NCBI GenBank assembly: GCA_023362775.1
Contig: JALMGJ010000003.1
Span: 180,021,725-180,085,724, forward strand
Length of the DNA stretch: 64,000 nucleotides
From: Charina bottae
Lineage: Eukaryota > Chordata > Lepidosauria > Squamata > Charinaidae
Direction: 5' to 3'
Shown here: piece after piece, positions 22,677 to 34,344 of the stretch
Layout: each line of letters opens with the position of its first letter
Numbering within the stretch: the first letter of the stretch is position 1
Position numbers and translations under genes: made by a program
The notes under the pieces: model-generated
What the model was told of the DNA's origin: nothing
Databases searched by the model: none
Seen by the model: only the letters and a program-made list of their open reading frames with translations

Positions 22677-23756
22677 TGTTCCAATAGATTCTATATATCT
22701 CTTTCTGAACCAGCACCTGGATAGCCCCTTAAAGCTAATGCGTTGCATGTAGGCATCTAAAGTGGAGGGATCTGTGAGTTCAAACCAACAGAGGTTTTGG
22801 ACCCCATAGAATAAGACCTGGTTATGTACATCTGATGATTCCTAATGAGGGTGAAACCGGTCATGTACTGTCTCTTGGTGGTCAATGTAACCGATTGAGT
22901 GACATGAGGGAAAGCTGTAACTTGCAGTAAGATGAGGGATGTGTATCCATCCAAACTGTTCGCAGGGGCTTGAGTGCTCCCTTTCATAATGGAGTGTATT
23001 TAATGCTTGTTGAAAAATATGTAACTTCTTAAGCGATTGCCTCCGGTTATCTGAAATACTTTGATATGTTAAAATGCTTTTTAGGATTTGCTTAAATGCT
23101 GAGATGCATGACAACAGTGAGATGCATGACAACAGAACACTTCTCTGACAAACATGAAACAATCAGACCTGCAGAGTTACTCAGCTCCTTATCATGTTTA
23201 CTAAGAAAAATCTGCTAAGCAGTTTGACATAAATTTCTTTACGTCCATAAGCCTGCTTTGCAGAAATGCCAGATGCGTGAATGTAACTAATGCTGAATCA
23301 TAACAATTCCATCAGCATGAGCAATTGGTGACACCAACAGCCAGGTTTTATCACTTATCTTCCTTTATCACCTCTGGAGGATATATAGTGAAAGAAAACC
23401 TCCAACTATTTCTGCAATCACCAGAGGCACCACACCGTTTACCTGGGGAGAACAGAAAATGAGGTAAGGAGACAGCTCAGCAACTATCTGCCACAAAGTG
23501 CTGATGGGATTTGCTTCTTACATTCTTCTCACCTTGACTTAAATTGCTTTGCTGCTATTGAAACAAAGAGAAGCAGGGGCTGGGCCAGAAAAAGAGATGG
23601 CAGCTTAGCAATTATGGGATATACGAAATGGCAGTGACTGTGTGCAGGAAATAGCAAAAGGCTGACAGTGCGAAGTTGTGGAAAGAAGTGGTTACTGAAG
23701 TATATTTGAACTAGGAGGAACTTGTTGGACAGAAGAACTGGCAAAGATAGAAGATT
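22677..23756. other. unassigned DNA
   Basis: CCTAATGAGGGTGAAACCGG at about 22841-22860 looks like part of some repeat, but the family was not recognised. The overlapping minus-strand frames at 22757-23162 have no recognisable domain. Confidence 0.35.
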
Positions 23757-23998
23757 TTGTCTAGTGGTTAAGGCAACGGGCTAGAAACCAGGAAGCAGTG
23801 AGTTCTAGTCCCGCCTTAGGCATGAAAGCCGGCTGGGTGACCTTGGGCCAGTCACTCCCTCTCAGCCCAACTCACCTCACAGGGTTGTTGTTGTGGGGAA
23901 AATAGGAGGACGAAGGAGTATTAGGTATGTTCGCCACCTTGAGTTATTTATAAAAATAATAAAGGCGGGATAAAAATAAAATATTTTTTTTAAAAAAA
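23757..23998 (+). mobile_element. tRNA-derived SINE, family B long-tail type (copy B1)
   Basis: The head has an A box in TCTAGTGGTTAAGGCAACGG and a B box in GAGTTCTAGTCCCGCC. The body is TGACCTTGGGCCAGTCACTC, CTCACCTCACAGGGTTGTTG, and the tail is CGCCACCTTGAGTTATTTAT, then AAAGGCGGGATAAAAATAAA. Copies at 57786-58034 and 58515-58769 share the whole structure. No clear TSD was seen. Confidence 0.8.
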
Positions 23999-25464
23999 TC
24001 TCAATAAAAATAGTCTAATAAAGGCTTAATGCACTGTAAACATAATGTGCCACAGAATAAAAGTAAGGAAGTTTTGAAGTGGAGGCTGAATTAGGCTGCA
24101 TTAATGACACAGAGCTTGGCACTCCAGTCTACCCAAAGAGGATATAATCCCATATCACTTTTGGTTGTATCATCATCACCACCACCACCATCACCATCAT
24201 GCTCAATATGATGTGACTCCAGTTCTCATCAGAATCCCCATGCATGGAATGTGATCCTTCTCCCAGCTCTTATTGATTTTTTTTTCTTTTTCTTAAGCAA
24301 AATTCAGCCTCTGCAAAATCAGATTGCAGGAAGGATTAGGAACTCTTCATCCCTTGCATGTTGGTCCAGATTGGGGGCCACTGTCATTCTGCTTTAATTA
24401 GAAACTTAAAAAGCAGAGGTGGGATTAGTTGATATGTGATTTGTTATATTTACTTGGGCCCTTAAGAGTGACCCAGCATGTAGTTATGGACCAAGTAGTG
24501 GGCCTTGATCAATGGCAGGACCACTATAAATCACATGTAGTCCACTGTGGGTAGACACAGCTCTTTTCCACTTTCTGCCACTGCCCCCCCCCCCCACTCC
24601 AAGTCTTACTATGCTACTACTAATACCATTGGTAAAAGACAAATGCTGAAAAGGCCATTCATGACCTGAGTGTGTTATCAGCTCTTTCCTGGCAGGAAGA
24701 TTCTCACTGACCATAGAGGACTTTCAGAGTAACTAAACAACCACAGTGATTTGCAGCAATTAGGTAAAAGAAGTGAACAAAATATGCGCTAAAAGGTGAA
24801 TAATTTTGGAAGTGTATTGCTTTATCTGTTTATTTATATAATCCAAGCTTAAACCAGGAAAATCGGTAAAAACAACCCTCAAATCAGAATACAACAAAAT
24901 ACAATAAAGTAGAGGAAAACAATAAAAAGAGCCACTGTTTTCATACCCCCTCAAAACTTAGGTGACCAGGTGGATTTTCAATTACCAGTGAAACAAAAGC
25001 ATGTTGGCAATATTATGAGATGGCATCCCATAATCAGTGTGGCACTGCTGAGAAAGCTCTCAGTACCTAAACAGGATCAGGACTCTGGCAGATCTAGTAT
25101 GCAGAGAGAGCATCCCCACTTCACATTAACATTCTAAGTAACAAAACATTAAGCTTCATTTGTTCACCAATTGTATGGGCAATGAAAGTATTCTTAGCTA
25201 AGCCTCAATATTTACAACGTGGAGGGAAGCTTTCGGGTGCTGTAGGTTTCCTCTCAGGAGAGGGATTGTACTGCAGGGATGGGGGAAGTCAAGGGGACAT
25301 TGGATAATATGGGGGGGGGGGCAGATTTGTAGGATGTTTTTTCCTTATACAGCTAATATGCTAACTATATTTTGTTTCCCACAAGAAATCTGCAATAAAT
25401 CACACTTCTACAATTTATCTCAAAATTCATTACCGCAATCTCTGCAGGCTTTGAATCTTTCTTA
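23999..25464. other. unassigned DNA with simple-repeat patches
   Basis: A CAC/CAT trinucleotide patch lies at 24173-24201, a C-run at 24584-24596 and a G-run at 25312-25321. The A-rich segment at 24820-24930 resembles LINE UTR but could not be assigned. Confidence 0.4.
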
Positions 25465-25466
25465 TA

Positions 25467-25883
25467 CAAGTAGTCCTCACTTAACAATTGCCCTGTTTAG
25501 TGACTGTTTGAAGTTTCAATGGCGCTGAAAAAGTAACTTTACAACCAGTCTTTGCATTTATGACCGTTGCAGTGTCCCCACGATCATGTGATCGAGATTC
25601 AGGCGCTTCACAACCAGGTGTTTACAACTGTCACAGCATCCGGCTGATTGCCATTTGCACGCTTCACAGCCAGCTTGCAACAAGCAGAATCAATGGAAAA
25701 GCTGGCAGTAAAATCGCAAGTTGTGGTCATGTGGTGTCTCGCTTAACAACCACAGGTGATTCACTTAACAACCATGGCTGAAATGAGGTTGTAAGCCTGT
25801 CGCAGTCATGTGATGTATCACTTAACAATCATGTCACTTAGTGACGGAGTTGCTGGTCTCAGTTGTCGTTAAGTTCAGGCCTG
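25467..25883. mobile_element. Tigger/pogo-like DNA element (family T, copy T2)
   Basis: The termini are CAAGTAGTCCTCACTTAACA and the complement of CAGGCCTGAACTTAACGACA, with TA on both sides. The interior carries repeated CTTAACAACCA and GTCATGTGAT words, as in T1, T3 and T4. It is 417 bp and has no transposase frame. Confidence 0.7.
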
Positions 25884-25885
25884 TA

Positions 25886-26882
25886 TGAGGTCACAGGACA
25901 ATTAATACTAATATTCCTCAATATTTTGTCAATTTTGATAGCTACATAGATAGAAAGACACATGTGACTGAATGGAATGCAAGTCTTGTTTCAGACTGAG
26001 TTCTTCCCATCACTAGTAAGTGCTCACACACTCCTTTAAAACACACTATGTAATATACATGTATTGGTTATGAAGATAAGATGGCACACAAAATACTTGA
26101 TTTCTTGTGGCAAGATAACTGATACACAGGCTCTCATTCATTTGTTCATTCATTCATTCTTACTCATTGATCTAACTTGTCGAATTATATCAATTCAGTT
26201 AGGCAACACTTTCATCCCATCATTTACACAGCCTTCCCTAAACTGGTGCTAGTGACTATGTAGGCTGGAAATAGTAGCCCCAGAAGAGCTGGGGAAGATG
26301 AAACAATATATTCTAATTATGCACCTCAGATCTCTACTTGGAAATTGTGTGTATCCTAGCTCTGTATTAATCTACAGTAGGGTACAACTTGCATCTTATA
26401 AACACATTTTGAAAGATTGGAAGTATACCTTTAGCTGCTGCCCCTGTTTTCATTAGCATGCAATTTTCTCCACTAAATCTCTCTGGCTTAGAGATTGCTT
26501 CATTTTCCCAAACAATACTATTGAAATGAGATCCCCTTGCTATTTGTACAACAAAATCTATCTGGAAGAACTAGGCAGTTAAATCTGCAGGGTAAAATAA
26601 ATCACGTATTTTTCAGGTAATAAGAAAATAACTTATTTTTCAGTATTTTCAAATCAAGCATCATTTTGTGTTCTTCAGCTTAAATATATTTAAACAATTA
26701 ATAATAAATAAATTAAATATATTTAAACAATTTACTGTAATGTTAATCTTGCTGTTTGTTCAGGAATTACATTTCCACAAGTATGTTAAATGTTATGCAC
26801 CTTCTATATTTTGTACAAAGATTGTAAGACTGGATTTGGAAGCAGAAAACTGTATATGTGGGTACTGGTAGAGAATATTAAT
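25886..26882. other. unassigned AT-rich DNA
   Basis: Nothing was recognised except a short (TTCA)n patch at 26138-26160. A duplicated TAAATATATTTAAACAATTA word occurs at about 26681-26731. Confidence 0.4.
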
Positions 26883-26890
26883 GTTCCAAC

Positions 26891-27015
26891 CAGTGTTTCT
26901 CAGCCTCAGCAATTGTGAGATGTGTGGACTTCAACTCCCAGAATTCCCCAGCCAGCCATGGATTCTGGGAGTTGAAGTCCACACATCTCTCGATTGCTGA
27001 GGTTGAGAAACACTG
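26891..27015. mobile_element. palindromic hAT MITE (family H2), copy c, intact
   Basis: The termini are CAGTGTTTCTCAGCCTCAGC and the complement of CAGTGTTTCTCAACCTCAGC. A perfect 8-bp TSD, GTTCCAAC, lies at 26883-26890 and 27016-27023. The arms 26891-26944 and 26962-27015 (54 bp) differ at only three positions around a 17-nt loop. The element is nearly a complete hairpin. It is the best preserved copy of its family in the window. Confidence 0.95.
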
Positions 27016-27023
27016 GTTCCAAC

Positions 27024-28231
27024 AATGAAACAGTTTGACTTTGATAGACTCTACAGTGATGAGCAGCCAAACTGTTAGAAATGGGATTTTTTTCATAATG
27101 ATACCTACACACACTGGTACTAAGTTCTGTAAATGAAAATGTGCCCATTCCTCAGCATAATCATCTATTTGTAAATACTTAATAGCTCACCAGGTGCAAC
27201 CGTTTTAAAACTACCAGCCAGGATTTTTTTTCTGTAGATGAGAGCTGGTTGGAGAGGCCAAAGGGAAGGAAAAGGAAAAGGAAGGGCATCCTGTCTGCAT
27301 AGATTCCCCCAGAAAGCAAAGGCAGGAAAGATGCTTTTCTAAGATACGTCTAGAGTTTATTGTTTTATACAATGCACTTGCAACCGGAGGGTGCGTCATA
27401 AGTGCACAAATATACATTATTTCGAGTCAATGTGGATTCGTGTTGGCATTTTTTATCTGCTATTCAGTGTTTAAAAGTACGATCCTTAACTCCATTATTG
27501 GATGTTTTAGTACCACTCACATTAACAACCATGTGAACACACATATCTAGATGTATATAAATAAACCAGATCAAAGTAGTGATGCAAAGTCAGAGATTAG
27601 CTCTGCATAGAGGCATAAAACCTAATGTTTTAAAAGAGTCCCTTTCCATTGTTTCCTGAATGTTAACAAATCAGATGTTTATTTAACCAAAAAAGGTTTG
27701 CAACAGTTTTCCAGATGATCTTTTGTTGGGTTTGTTTGGTTTCTTTTGCTTTAAATTTGTAGTGGGTACTCAGTGGCTACATAAATCCAAATGTCTTCCC
27801 TCAAGGAAGTGCTTCTGTTGCCAAGAAATATTTTCTCAGCATTCAAAAAGCAATAATATAAAACAACAAAAGGGCAGAAAACAAGACCTACCTTTCTCCC
27901 AGACTCAGCCCTGCAACAATACCTTCCCATTTCAGGATATTTTTGCTTTTTGAACCTAAAATTAAATACCTCTAGCACTAGGTTTTTCAGAAGCAGAGTT
28001 TCAAAATCATAAACAGCAATGCAATTCCCACACTCTTTATAGAAGCAGAAACAAAACAGCTTAGTGGTGGCACCTAAAAATGATGAGATAAATTGTGGCC
28101 TTCAGTTTGTCTGTCCATATGGTCCATGCTAATGCATTTCACTACTATAGCTTTTTTAAAAAAATTAAACAGCTGGTCTTTACTTTCTTACTTTTTGTTG
28201 ATCAATAAATCTTTCTATGTTGGTATAAAAA
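27024..28231. other. unassigned AT-rich DNA
   Basis: No gene or repeat was recognised. The frames at 27723-27978 overlap on both strands and have no recognisable domain. Confidence 0.4.
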
Positions 28232-28288
28232 ATTAGATAGATGGACAGATGGATAGATGGACAGACAGACAGACAGACAGACAGACAA
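28232..28288 (+). repeat. (GATG/GACA)n microsatellite
   Basis: AGATAGATGGACAGATGG-type tetranucleotides lead into seven GACA units. Confidence 0.9.
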
Positions 28289-28321
28289 GCTACATGTATG
28301 GACCAAACAACACTTATTAAT

Positions 28322-28380
28322 TGTTGTAACCCGCCCAGAGTCCCTTGCAAGGGAGATGGGCGGGGAATAAATTGAAATAA

Positions 28381-28411
<31 letters not shown>

Positions 28412-28412
28412 A
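28322..28412 (+). mobile_element. L2-like LINE 3' end with (AATA)n tail
   Basis: AACCCGCCCAGAGTCCCTTG is followed by GGGAGATGGGCGGGGAATAA and nine or more AAAT units. This is the clearest example of the shared 3' signature in the window. Confidence 0.75.
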
Positions 28413-28416
28413 TATC

Positions 28417-28852
28417 CAGGTAATCCTTGACTTATGACCACAATTGGGACTGGAACTTCTGTCACTATGCGATGCAGTTGTTAAGTGAGTTGCACCCGAT
28501 TTTACAACCACGGTTTACAATCATCACGGTTGTTAAGTGAATCACATGGTCATTAAATGAATTGAATGGTTGTTAACTGAATCACACAGTTGTTAAGTGA
28601 ATCACGCAGTTCCCCATTGATTTTACTTGTCAGGAGCTGGCTGGGAAGGTCGCAAATGGCAATCATGTGACCCCAGGACACTGCAACAGTCGCAAATACA
28701 TGCCAGTTGCCAAGTGCCCAAATTTTAATCACATGACTGCAGGAATGCTGCAACAGTCGTAAGTGCAAGGACTGGTTGTAATTAACTTTTCCCGGGGCCG
28801 TTGTAACTTCGAACAGTTGTTAAATGAATGGTCATAAGTCAAGAACTATCTG
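28417..28852. mobile_element. Tigger/pogo-like DNA element (family T, copy T3)
   Basis: The termini are CAGGTAATCCTTGACTTATG and the complement of CAGATAGTTCTTGACTTATG. The inside is dominated by GTTAAGTGAATCAC repeats and TCATGTGACCCCAGGACACT. It is 436 bp. TA follows the right end; the left flank is TC, so the left TA is lost. Confidence 0.75.
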
Positions 28853-29026
28853 TAGTTTCCATCCACCAGCTATTATATACTATTGGTGGAATGGATTTCC
28901 CTTGTTCCCCCTGCAATCCTCCCACATGCCCCTGATCCAATCAGAGGATAAAGCAGATTTGGAGAAAAGGCAGTCTCATTGAACAAGTGGAAGATTTCAC
29001 ACAGTACTGATCTAGCCCTGAAGAAG

Positions 29027-30123
29027 AATATTTTTTAATTATTTTTTATTTTTTTATTAACTAGATACAAAAAACAAAGAAAAAGAACACAAAAATTATA
29101 AAAGAAGAAAAAAAAGAAACAAAAAGGAACAAAAACAGACAGGGCATATATTTACAGACATACTGTATATACTGTACATCAATAAATGGAAGCCATGATT
29201 CATTACAGTCATCCATACCTAATCCCTATGAATCAATTCTGCAGACCACTGAATATTTGGAGCTATTAATCTATCCATTAATGCTGAACAGTAAGTCTTC
29301 TGGCTATAATTGCTACTTGAAAATCTTTATACTTTACTTTGGACATTATTACTCATTTCTGTGTGGATCATTTTGATTATTGTTATTATTATTTAAATAG
29401 TTTCTCTTTTTCTTCAAAAACCATATTCTAAATGTGTTAGCTTGTCTTGCAGTGTGATATGTTGTATATAAGGCAACCATTCCTGTTTAAATTTGGTTAA
29501 ACTTCTGTGAATATATACAGTCAGTTTTTCCATTGCTGCATATTCTTCAATATTAGTCTCCCAATCCAGTATTGACAGCAAGGTTTCTTTTTTTCAATGT
29601 TGTGCCAGATTGATTCTTGCCCTGTCAGCATATATCTTAATAAAGTATGATGCCTTTCATTGATATTCTCTGGTATCTTACCTAATAAAAATATTTGTGG
29701 TTTTAATTCAAATTCTATTTTCAGAATTTTCTGAATGTTTTGGTGTATTTCTTTCCAGTGTTTTGAGGTTTTTTGCATAACCACCACATATGATAAAACA
29801 TTCCTTCTTTGTTGTGGCATTTCCAACATTTATTGTTGTATGATTTACCCATCTTGGCAATTGTTGATGGAGGTATATACCATCTGTAGAACATTTTGTA
29901 CCAATTTTCCCTCAGATTGTAGCTTTTATTGATTTTTTCCCCATAGACCTTCCCATTGTTCCACTGTTATTACATCTTTGAAATTTTGCATCCATTTTAT
30001 CATACAGTTTTTAATGTGTTCTGCCTCTCCATCATATTTAAATAACAATGTGTAAATACATCCTAATAAATTATATTGATTCTATAGAAATATTTCAATT
30101 CTGTCACCTTTCTCAGGGTCCCT
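29027..30123 (-). mobile_element. L1 LINE, 5'-truncated antisense insertion
   Basis: The flanking 10-bp TSD CCTGAAGAAG lies at 29017-29026 and 30124-30133. A T/A-rich stretch at 29033-29060 is the 3' tail on the minus strand. The body encodes, with stops and frameshifts, the C-terminus of L1 ORF2: (minus strand) ...I-T-V-E-Q-W-E-G-L-W-G-K..., a C-W-K/E-C-type Cys motif, then K-H-W-K-E-I-H, then L-L-G-K-I. The frame at 29521-29829 covers the last part. No catalytic RT portion remains. Confidence 0.85.
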
Positions 30124-30133
30124 CCTGAAGAAG

Positions 30134-31690
30134 GAATCTTATGAGATCCAACCGAAAGAGCACAATGTCCACTCAGGTCCGTCTGTGGCCATCTCCCAAT
30201 AGGGAAGAACATGCTCCAACTATTATTCTTATGCACGCATGAGGCAAATTTGTAAGATAATAAGACTCCAGAATTAGTTGATATACCAGAAGTTCAGACT
30301 TTTAATAGGCAATATCAACTTAGTAAATGTTGAATCCTTGGGCCCTACAGAAAAAGAGGCAAGTGAAAAGGAACAGCTAAAGCAGGTTGATTTAGATGCT
30401 GCCCTAAAGAACAGCAGAATAGGATCAGGTTGTAAAAGCACTCACATCTGTGTTGGAAGACAGCTGTGCCCTCTGTCCAATGGAGGGTGTAATGTTTGTT
30501 TACTTATAGCACTTTCATGGAGACCCCTTACAATGGGTAAAGTGTGGTGACTACTGGAGCAGAAACATCATAAAAAAGTATTGCCCTGAGAAATGAACTT
30601 GATTTAAGCGAATGAGCAAAATAGGAATCGCCATGCCCTCCAGCAAATTATTTCCAGTATTGTGATTCTTTGACCAGCAGCCTATGGGACTTTATCATTG
30701 TGGTTGCAAGAATAAGCAGAAGACTGCGAATGCCTTTGATCTCTGACATGCTGTTTGCTCTTGTGGTTTGAACTGACACAATTTTTGAAAGAGACTATGC
30801 AAAAAGAAAGACGGTGTTACTATGGATTGCCCCAATACTTCACTAAGCCAGGATCAATTGCTGTCGTTTTTGTACTTCGCGGTACAAAGTCATGGATTCA
30901 GTTTTGTTTTGTATGTATACCGAGGGCAAAATGCCAGGTATAAACCCAATAAAAATAGAAGAATCTGCGAAGGAGTGTTGTTTTTTTCTCACCCCAAAAG
31001 GAGGAGGAGATGACTTCCAGAGTCCAGCAATATTGATTCAGACTCTTGGGCTTAATAGATTTTTGATGGGGAATGAAATAATAGGAAGAAGCAATTTGCA
31101 GCCGTGGCCTCCAAGCATAGAATATGTGCAAATCAACCTATGCAAATCAGCATTCATAAGGCTATAATAAAAAATGCAGTAATTAGAAGGCTCCATTGAA
31201 GTCAATAAATTCTAATTTGAAGCAGACCCCTTTAGGTTGGGCCATAAAGCTGCAGCCTATATTCCATTTGCTTTTTTAGAAGAATTAGCCCTTCATTACA
31301 GAAAAAGGCAGATCAGTGCACAGCAGCAGCTAGACAGGATGCACAAAATATCAGACATCCAGGCATTTCAGCTGCGGTTACACTTGATCTCTGATTGAGA
31401 CATTTGGGGCCATTAGGGGAAAGAGACGCCAGTGAAGACTTCCTAGTAAGCCAATTGCATCTCATCACTACCTCTGCAACTGAAGGTTTTAGAAAATAGT
31501 ATGGTCATCAGGTGGGAGTGCAGTAGCTTCCTATTCTAGTCAACCTAATCATACCTAAGTGGGCACGGAAATTCAGTCTCACTTCTCTGTAGCTCCAAAT
31601 CTTTTCATCCATTTCTTGCTGCTTCTTTCCAGCCCATGACTGCAACAAATATTGAGTCCCAATTATGGCTTATCAGGTTTTTAAAAATTA
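30134..31690. other. unassigned DNA
   Basis: No gene was recognised. Several 60-90 codon frames on both strands (30278-31167) overlap one another and contain no recognisable domain. Confidence 0.4.
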
Positions 31691-31691
31691 T

Positions 31692-31810
31692 ATGCACTAG
31701 CATAATCTCCCCAACCTTTGTCCTCCAGATGCATTGGTACTGCAATTCCCAGAATTCCCAGCCACAATTATTCATACTGGCTGAGATTTATGGGATTCGT
31801 AGTTTTAATG
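31692..31810. mobile_element. probable hAT-type MITE remnant
   Basis: CCCCAACCTTTGTCCTCCAG, ACTGCAATTCCCAGAATTCC and later TACTGGCTGAGATTTATGGG follow the plan of short hAT elements with a '...CCAACCTTTG...CAACTCCCAGAATTCCC...' core. A related piece is at 57647-57715. The termini are not preserved. Confidence 0.45.
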
Positions 31811-31815
31811 AGATC

Positions 31816-32468
31816 CACAGGGGGAATGCGGGGGTCTAGAGCAATGCAAGCCACATTGTAGATTAGTGCCCATTTTCTAATGTGCCATGATGTCATATCT
31901 ATGCCCCAAAGTGGCAGAGCTGGAGGTGTAGCACTGTGCCCATGAAAACAGTAACAGCCTAAGCATGCTGCTGGTTTTAAGCACACCTAGAATCCCAGTC
32001 TGTGCTACCATATAAATCTTCATACTGTGCACAATATAATGATGTATGTTCTGGTATCTCTTGATCTGATTTTATGTAATTTACTGCATATTCAGTTCCA
32101 CACATTATATATCCTACTACCTCTTGATAGAACAAAAGTTTAGGTTTGAGTATTCGCCTACTGAGTGTTTGAAATTTGCATTTGACTAACATTCCAATAT
32201 AATTACATTAAAACATATTTCTGGCTAGCTTTACTCCTCTGAAATTATTGATTAAAATATTCCTGAATGGAAAAACAAAAGGAATGCAAATCAACTTCCA
32301 ATTCCAATGAATACTTGCAGCTGAAATGTTTGCACTGTTTTCTCATAGCATCCAGTCCTATTCTTTTACCTTTACTGGATATTTGCTACAAGCAGAATTT
32401 TAAACAATTACAATACTTGGGCCACCACCATATTCTTTTTTTTTAAAAAAGGTTTATTTTCCTTACCT
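31816..32468. other. unassigned AT-rich DNA
   Basis: Nothing was recognised. Confidence 0.4.
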
Positions 32469-32480
32469 AAAGTCAGTGGA

Positions 32481-32661
32481 GAAAGCCAGTTTGGTGCAGT
32501 GGTTAAGACATCAGGCTAGAAACCGGAAGACCATAAATTCTAGTCCTGCTTTAGGCACAAAGCCAGCTGGGTGACCTTGGGCCAGTCACTCTCTTTCAGC
32601 CCTAGGAAGCAGGCAAGGGCTAACCACTTTCAAAATCTTGACTCAAAGGCACATTATTATC
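32481..32661 (+). mobile_element. tRNA-derived SINE, family B short-tail type (copy B2)
   Basis: The 12-bp TSD AAAGTCAGTGGA lies at 32469-32480 and 32662-32673. The head (GCCAGTTTGGTGCAGTGGTT, ATTCTAGTCCTGC) and body (GGTGACCTTGGGCCAGTCAC) match B1, B3 and B4. After TTTCAGCCCTA the sequence switches to GGAAGCAGGCAAGGGCTAAC ... CTTGACTCAAAGGCACATTA, a tail resembling the end of RTE/BovB elements (compare CTTGATGGCACATAATC at 234-250). It has the same head as the other copies but a different 3' partner. Confidence 0.85.
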
Positions 32662-32673
32662 AAAGTCAGTGGA

Positions 32674-34340
32674 AGTGTCCTTTATGTACATATTATATTG
32701 ATGTTCTATACAATCAAATAATTCTTTTAGAAAAGCTCAATTCCTTTTAAACTCCTTCGGAGTTTGGAGTGATTAGAACAATGGCAGATCGGTTCTTAAG
32801 TTTCCTTTTCATATTATTATACCATTTTATCACTTCCCAAAATTTTTAGCCAGCATGTGATTTTGGAGATTGCAGCACCAACATACAGTATTTTGAGAGT
32901 TCTAGATTGGGAAAGGCTGACCTAAAACAGTGGTATATTAAATCATGCTACATATTCTGCTACCCGGGCTAGGCCCAAGATGTTTCACTAAATGATAAGG
33001 AATCCTAGTCCAACAACCACTCCACTTCCATCATTCAAAGTGAATAGTCACAAATGCAAAATCCGTTCCAAATATTTGGTCCCCACCCTGGCAGGAAAAA
33101 GACAATCATACTAAAGTCAGACACGACATACTAATGATTATCGGCCTACTTTCCTCAGTCTACCACATATACTGGCCTTGTTGCTGTCGCGCTCTGCAAC
33201 TGAACCTTCTAATCACATTTCTGCTAGATCAGCAGCCTCTCCGCACCACTTATGGTCGTTCAGTTTAGCACCGTGGCTGGAGGGCCACATGCAGGACATC
33301 CTGACTCAACAAACTCCCAACTTCAGAGCTACACAGAGTTCCTTTTTTAAAAAATATATCAGCAGAGGAAATTCTTGACCTTGTCTTTGCTCAGCCTAGA
33401 GTCAGAAGCATAGAATCCTTCTGGAGAAATAAAAATGCAGTTTTAATCTGCAGCATCTGCATTATTTTAAATATTAAAAGAAACAGAAAGAGGAAATGCC
33501 ATTCCTCGTGCTTAATAAAAAGAGGGGAGGGAGAAAGAATGAATGCTTAGGGGAGAACATCGAGGGAGGGCAACTGGGGGAATAGGGGCAGGATCTTATT
33601 TTGGCACCACCATTATCCTGGTTCACAGTTTTATAATATGCCCAAAATGGATTATTATCGAACAACCTGATAACAGGATAGCAGAAAACTCTGAGGAACC
33701 CACATGCCACTTTTTTTCTGGAAAACTTGAGAATGAATTCAAGGCTGTCATTTTTCTGATACCAGAAGCTAAACATATAAGTTGGACCCTACTACAGAAC
33801 ATTCTAGAGATACCTTTAAATGTCACTGTGTCTGCCTGAATAAAACTGGGTGATGACATCCTGTTTACCACCAACCCTTTTTAGAGTGTCACTTGGTCCC
33901 TCCACTCTGTCCTGAACAGTAATATTCTATTGCTCAAATTTTTATTATTTGAGATTGAGATTCAAGAAACTGTAATTTATCAGTATTTTTCTTTCGAAAT
34001 GAGCCTGGTCAAAGAAGGAATCCTATTTTAAGTGATGGAACAATGAAATTTAATTAATGGAGGCAGCTTACAATCATAATTACATGTACAACTCTCTTTT
34101 GAAAAAATGTTATACAATACAAAGTATAAAACAGTTTAGGAGTAAGGAGCTCTCTTGGGAGTAAATTCCACCGAAACATGCTGTGTCTCTTCATGTAGCC
34201 AAATGTAAGACTGTAGCATAAAGGTTCTAGGGAGTAACTTTCAAAGGAGGATCTCTTAATCTTTAAATTATGCAATGATCTCTGAAAGAAATGCACAAAA
34301 ATAGGATGTTGGGGAAGTTATGAAACTGGACTGCAGTAAA
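32674..34340. other. unassigned DNA
   Basis: No gene was supported. Overlapping 66-100 codon frames at 33178-33874 lie on both strands with no recognisable domain. TCAGACACGACATACTAATG at about 33117-33136 resembles a SINE/RTE tail but is too short to call. Confidence 0.4.
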
Positions 34341-34344
34341 CTAG

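Noticed and set aside
33474..33874. Overlapping 83-100 codon frames on both strands
   Set aside because: They have no recognisable domain and the two strands are open together, as expected from chance. No exon signals are present.
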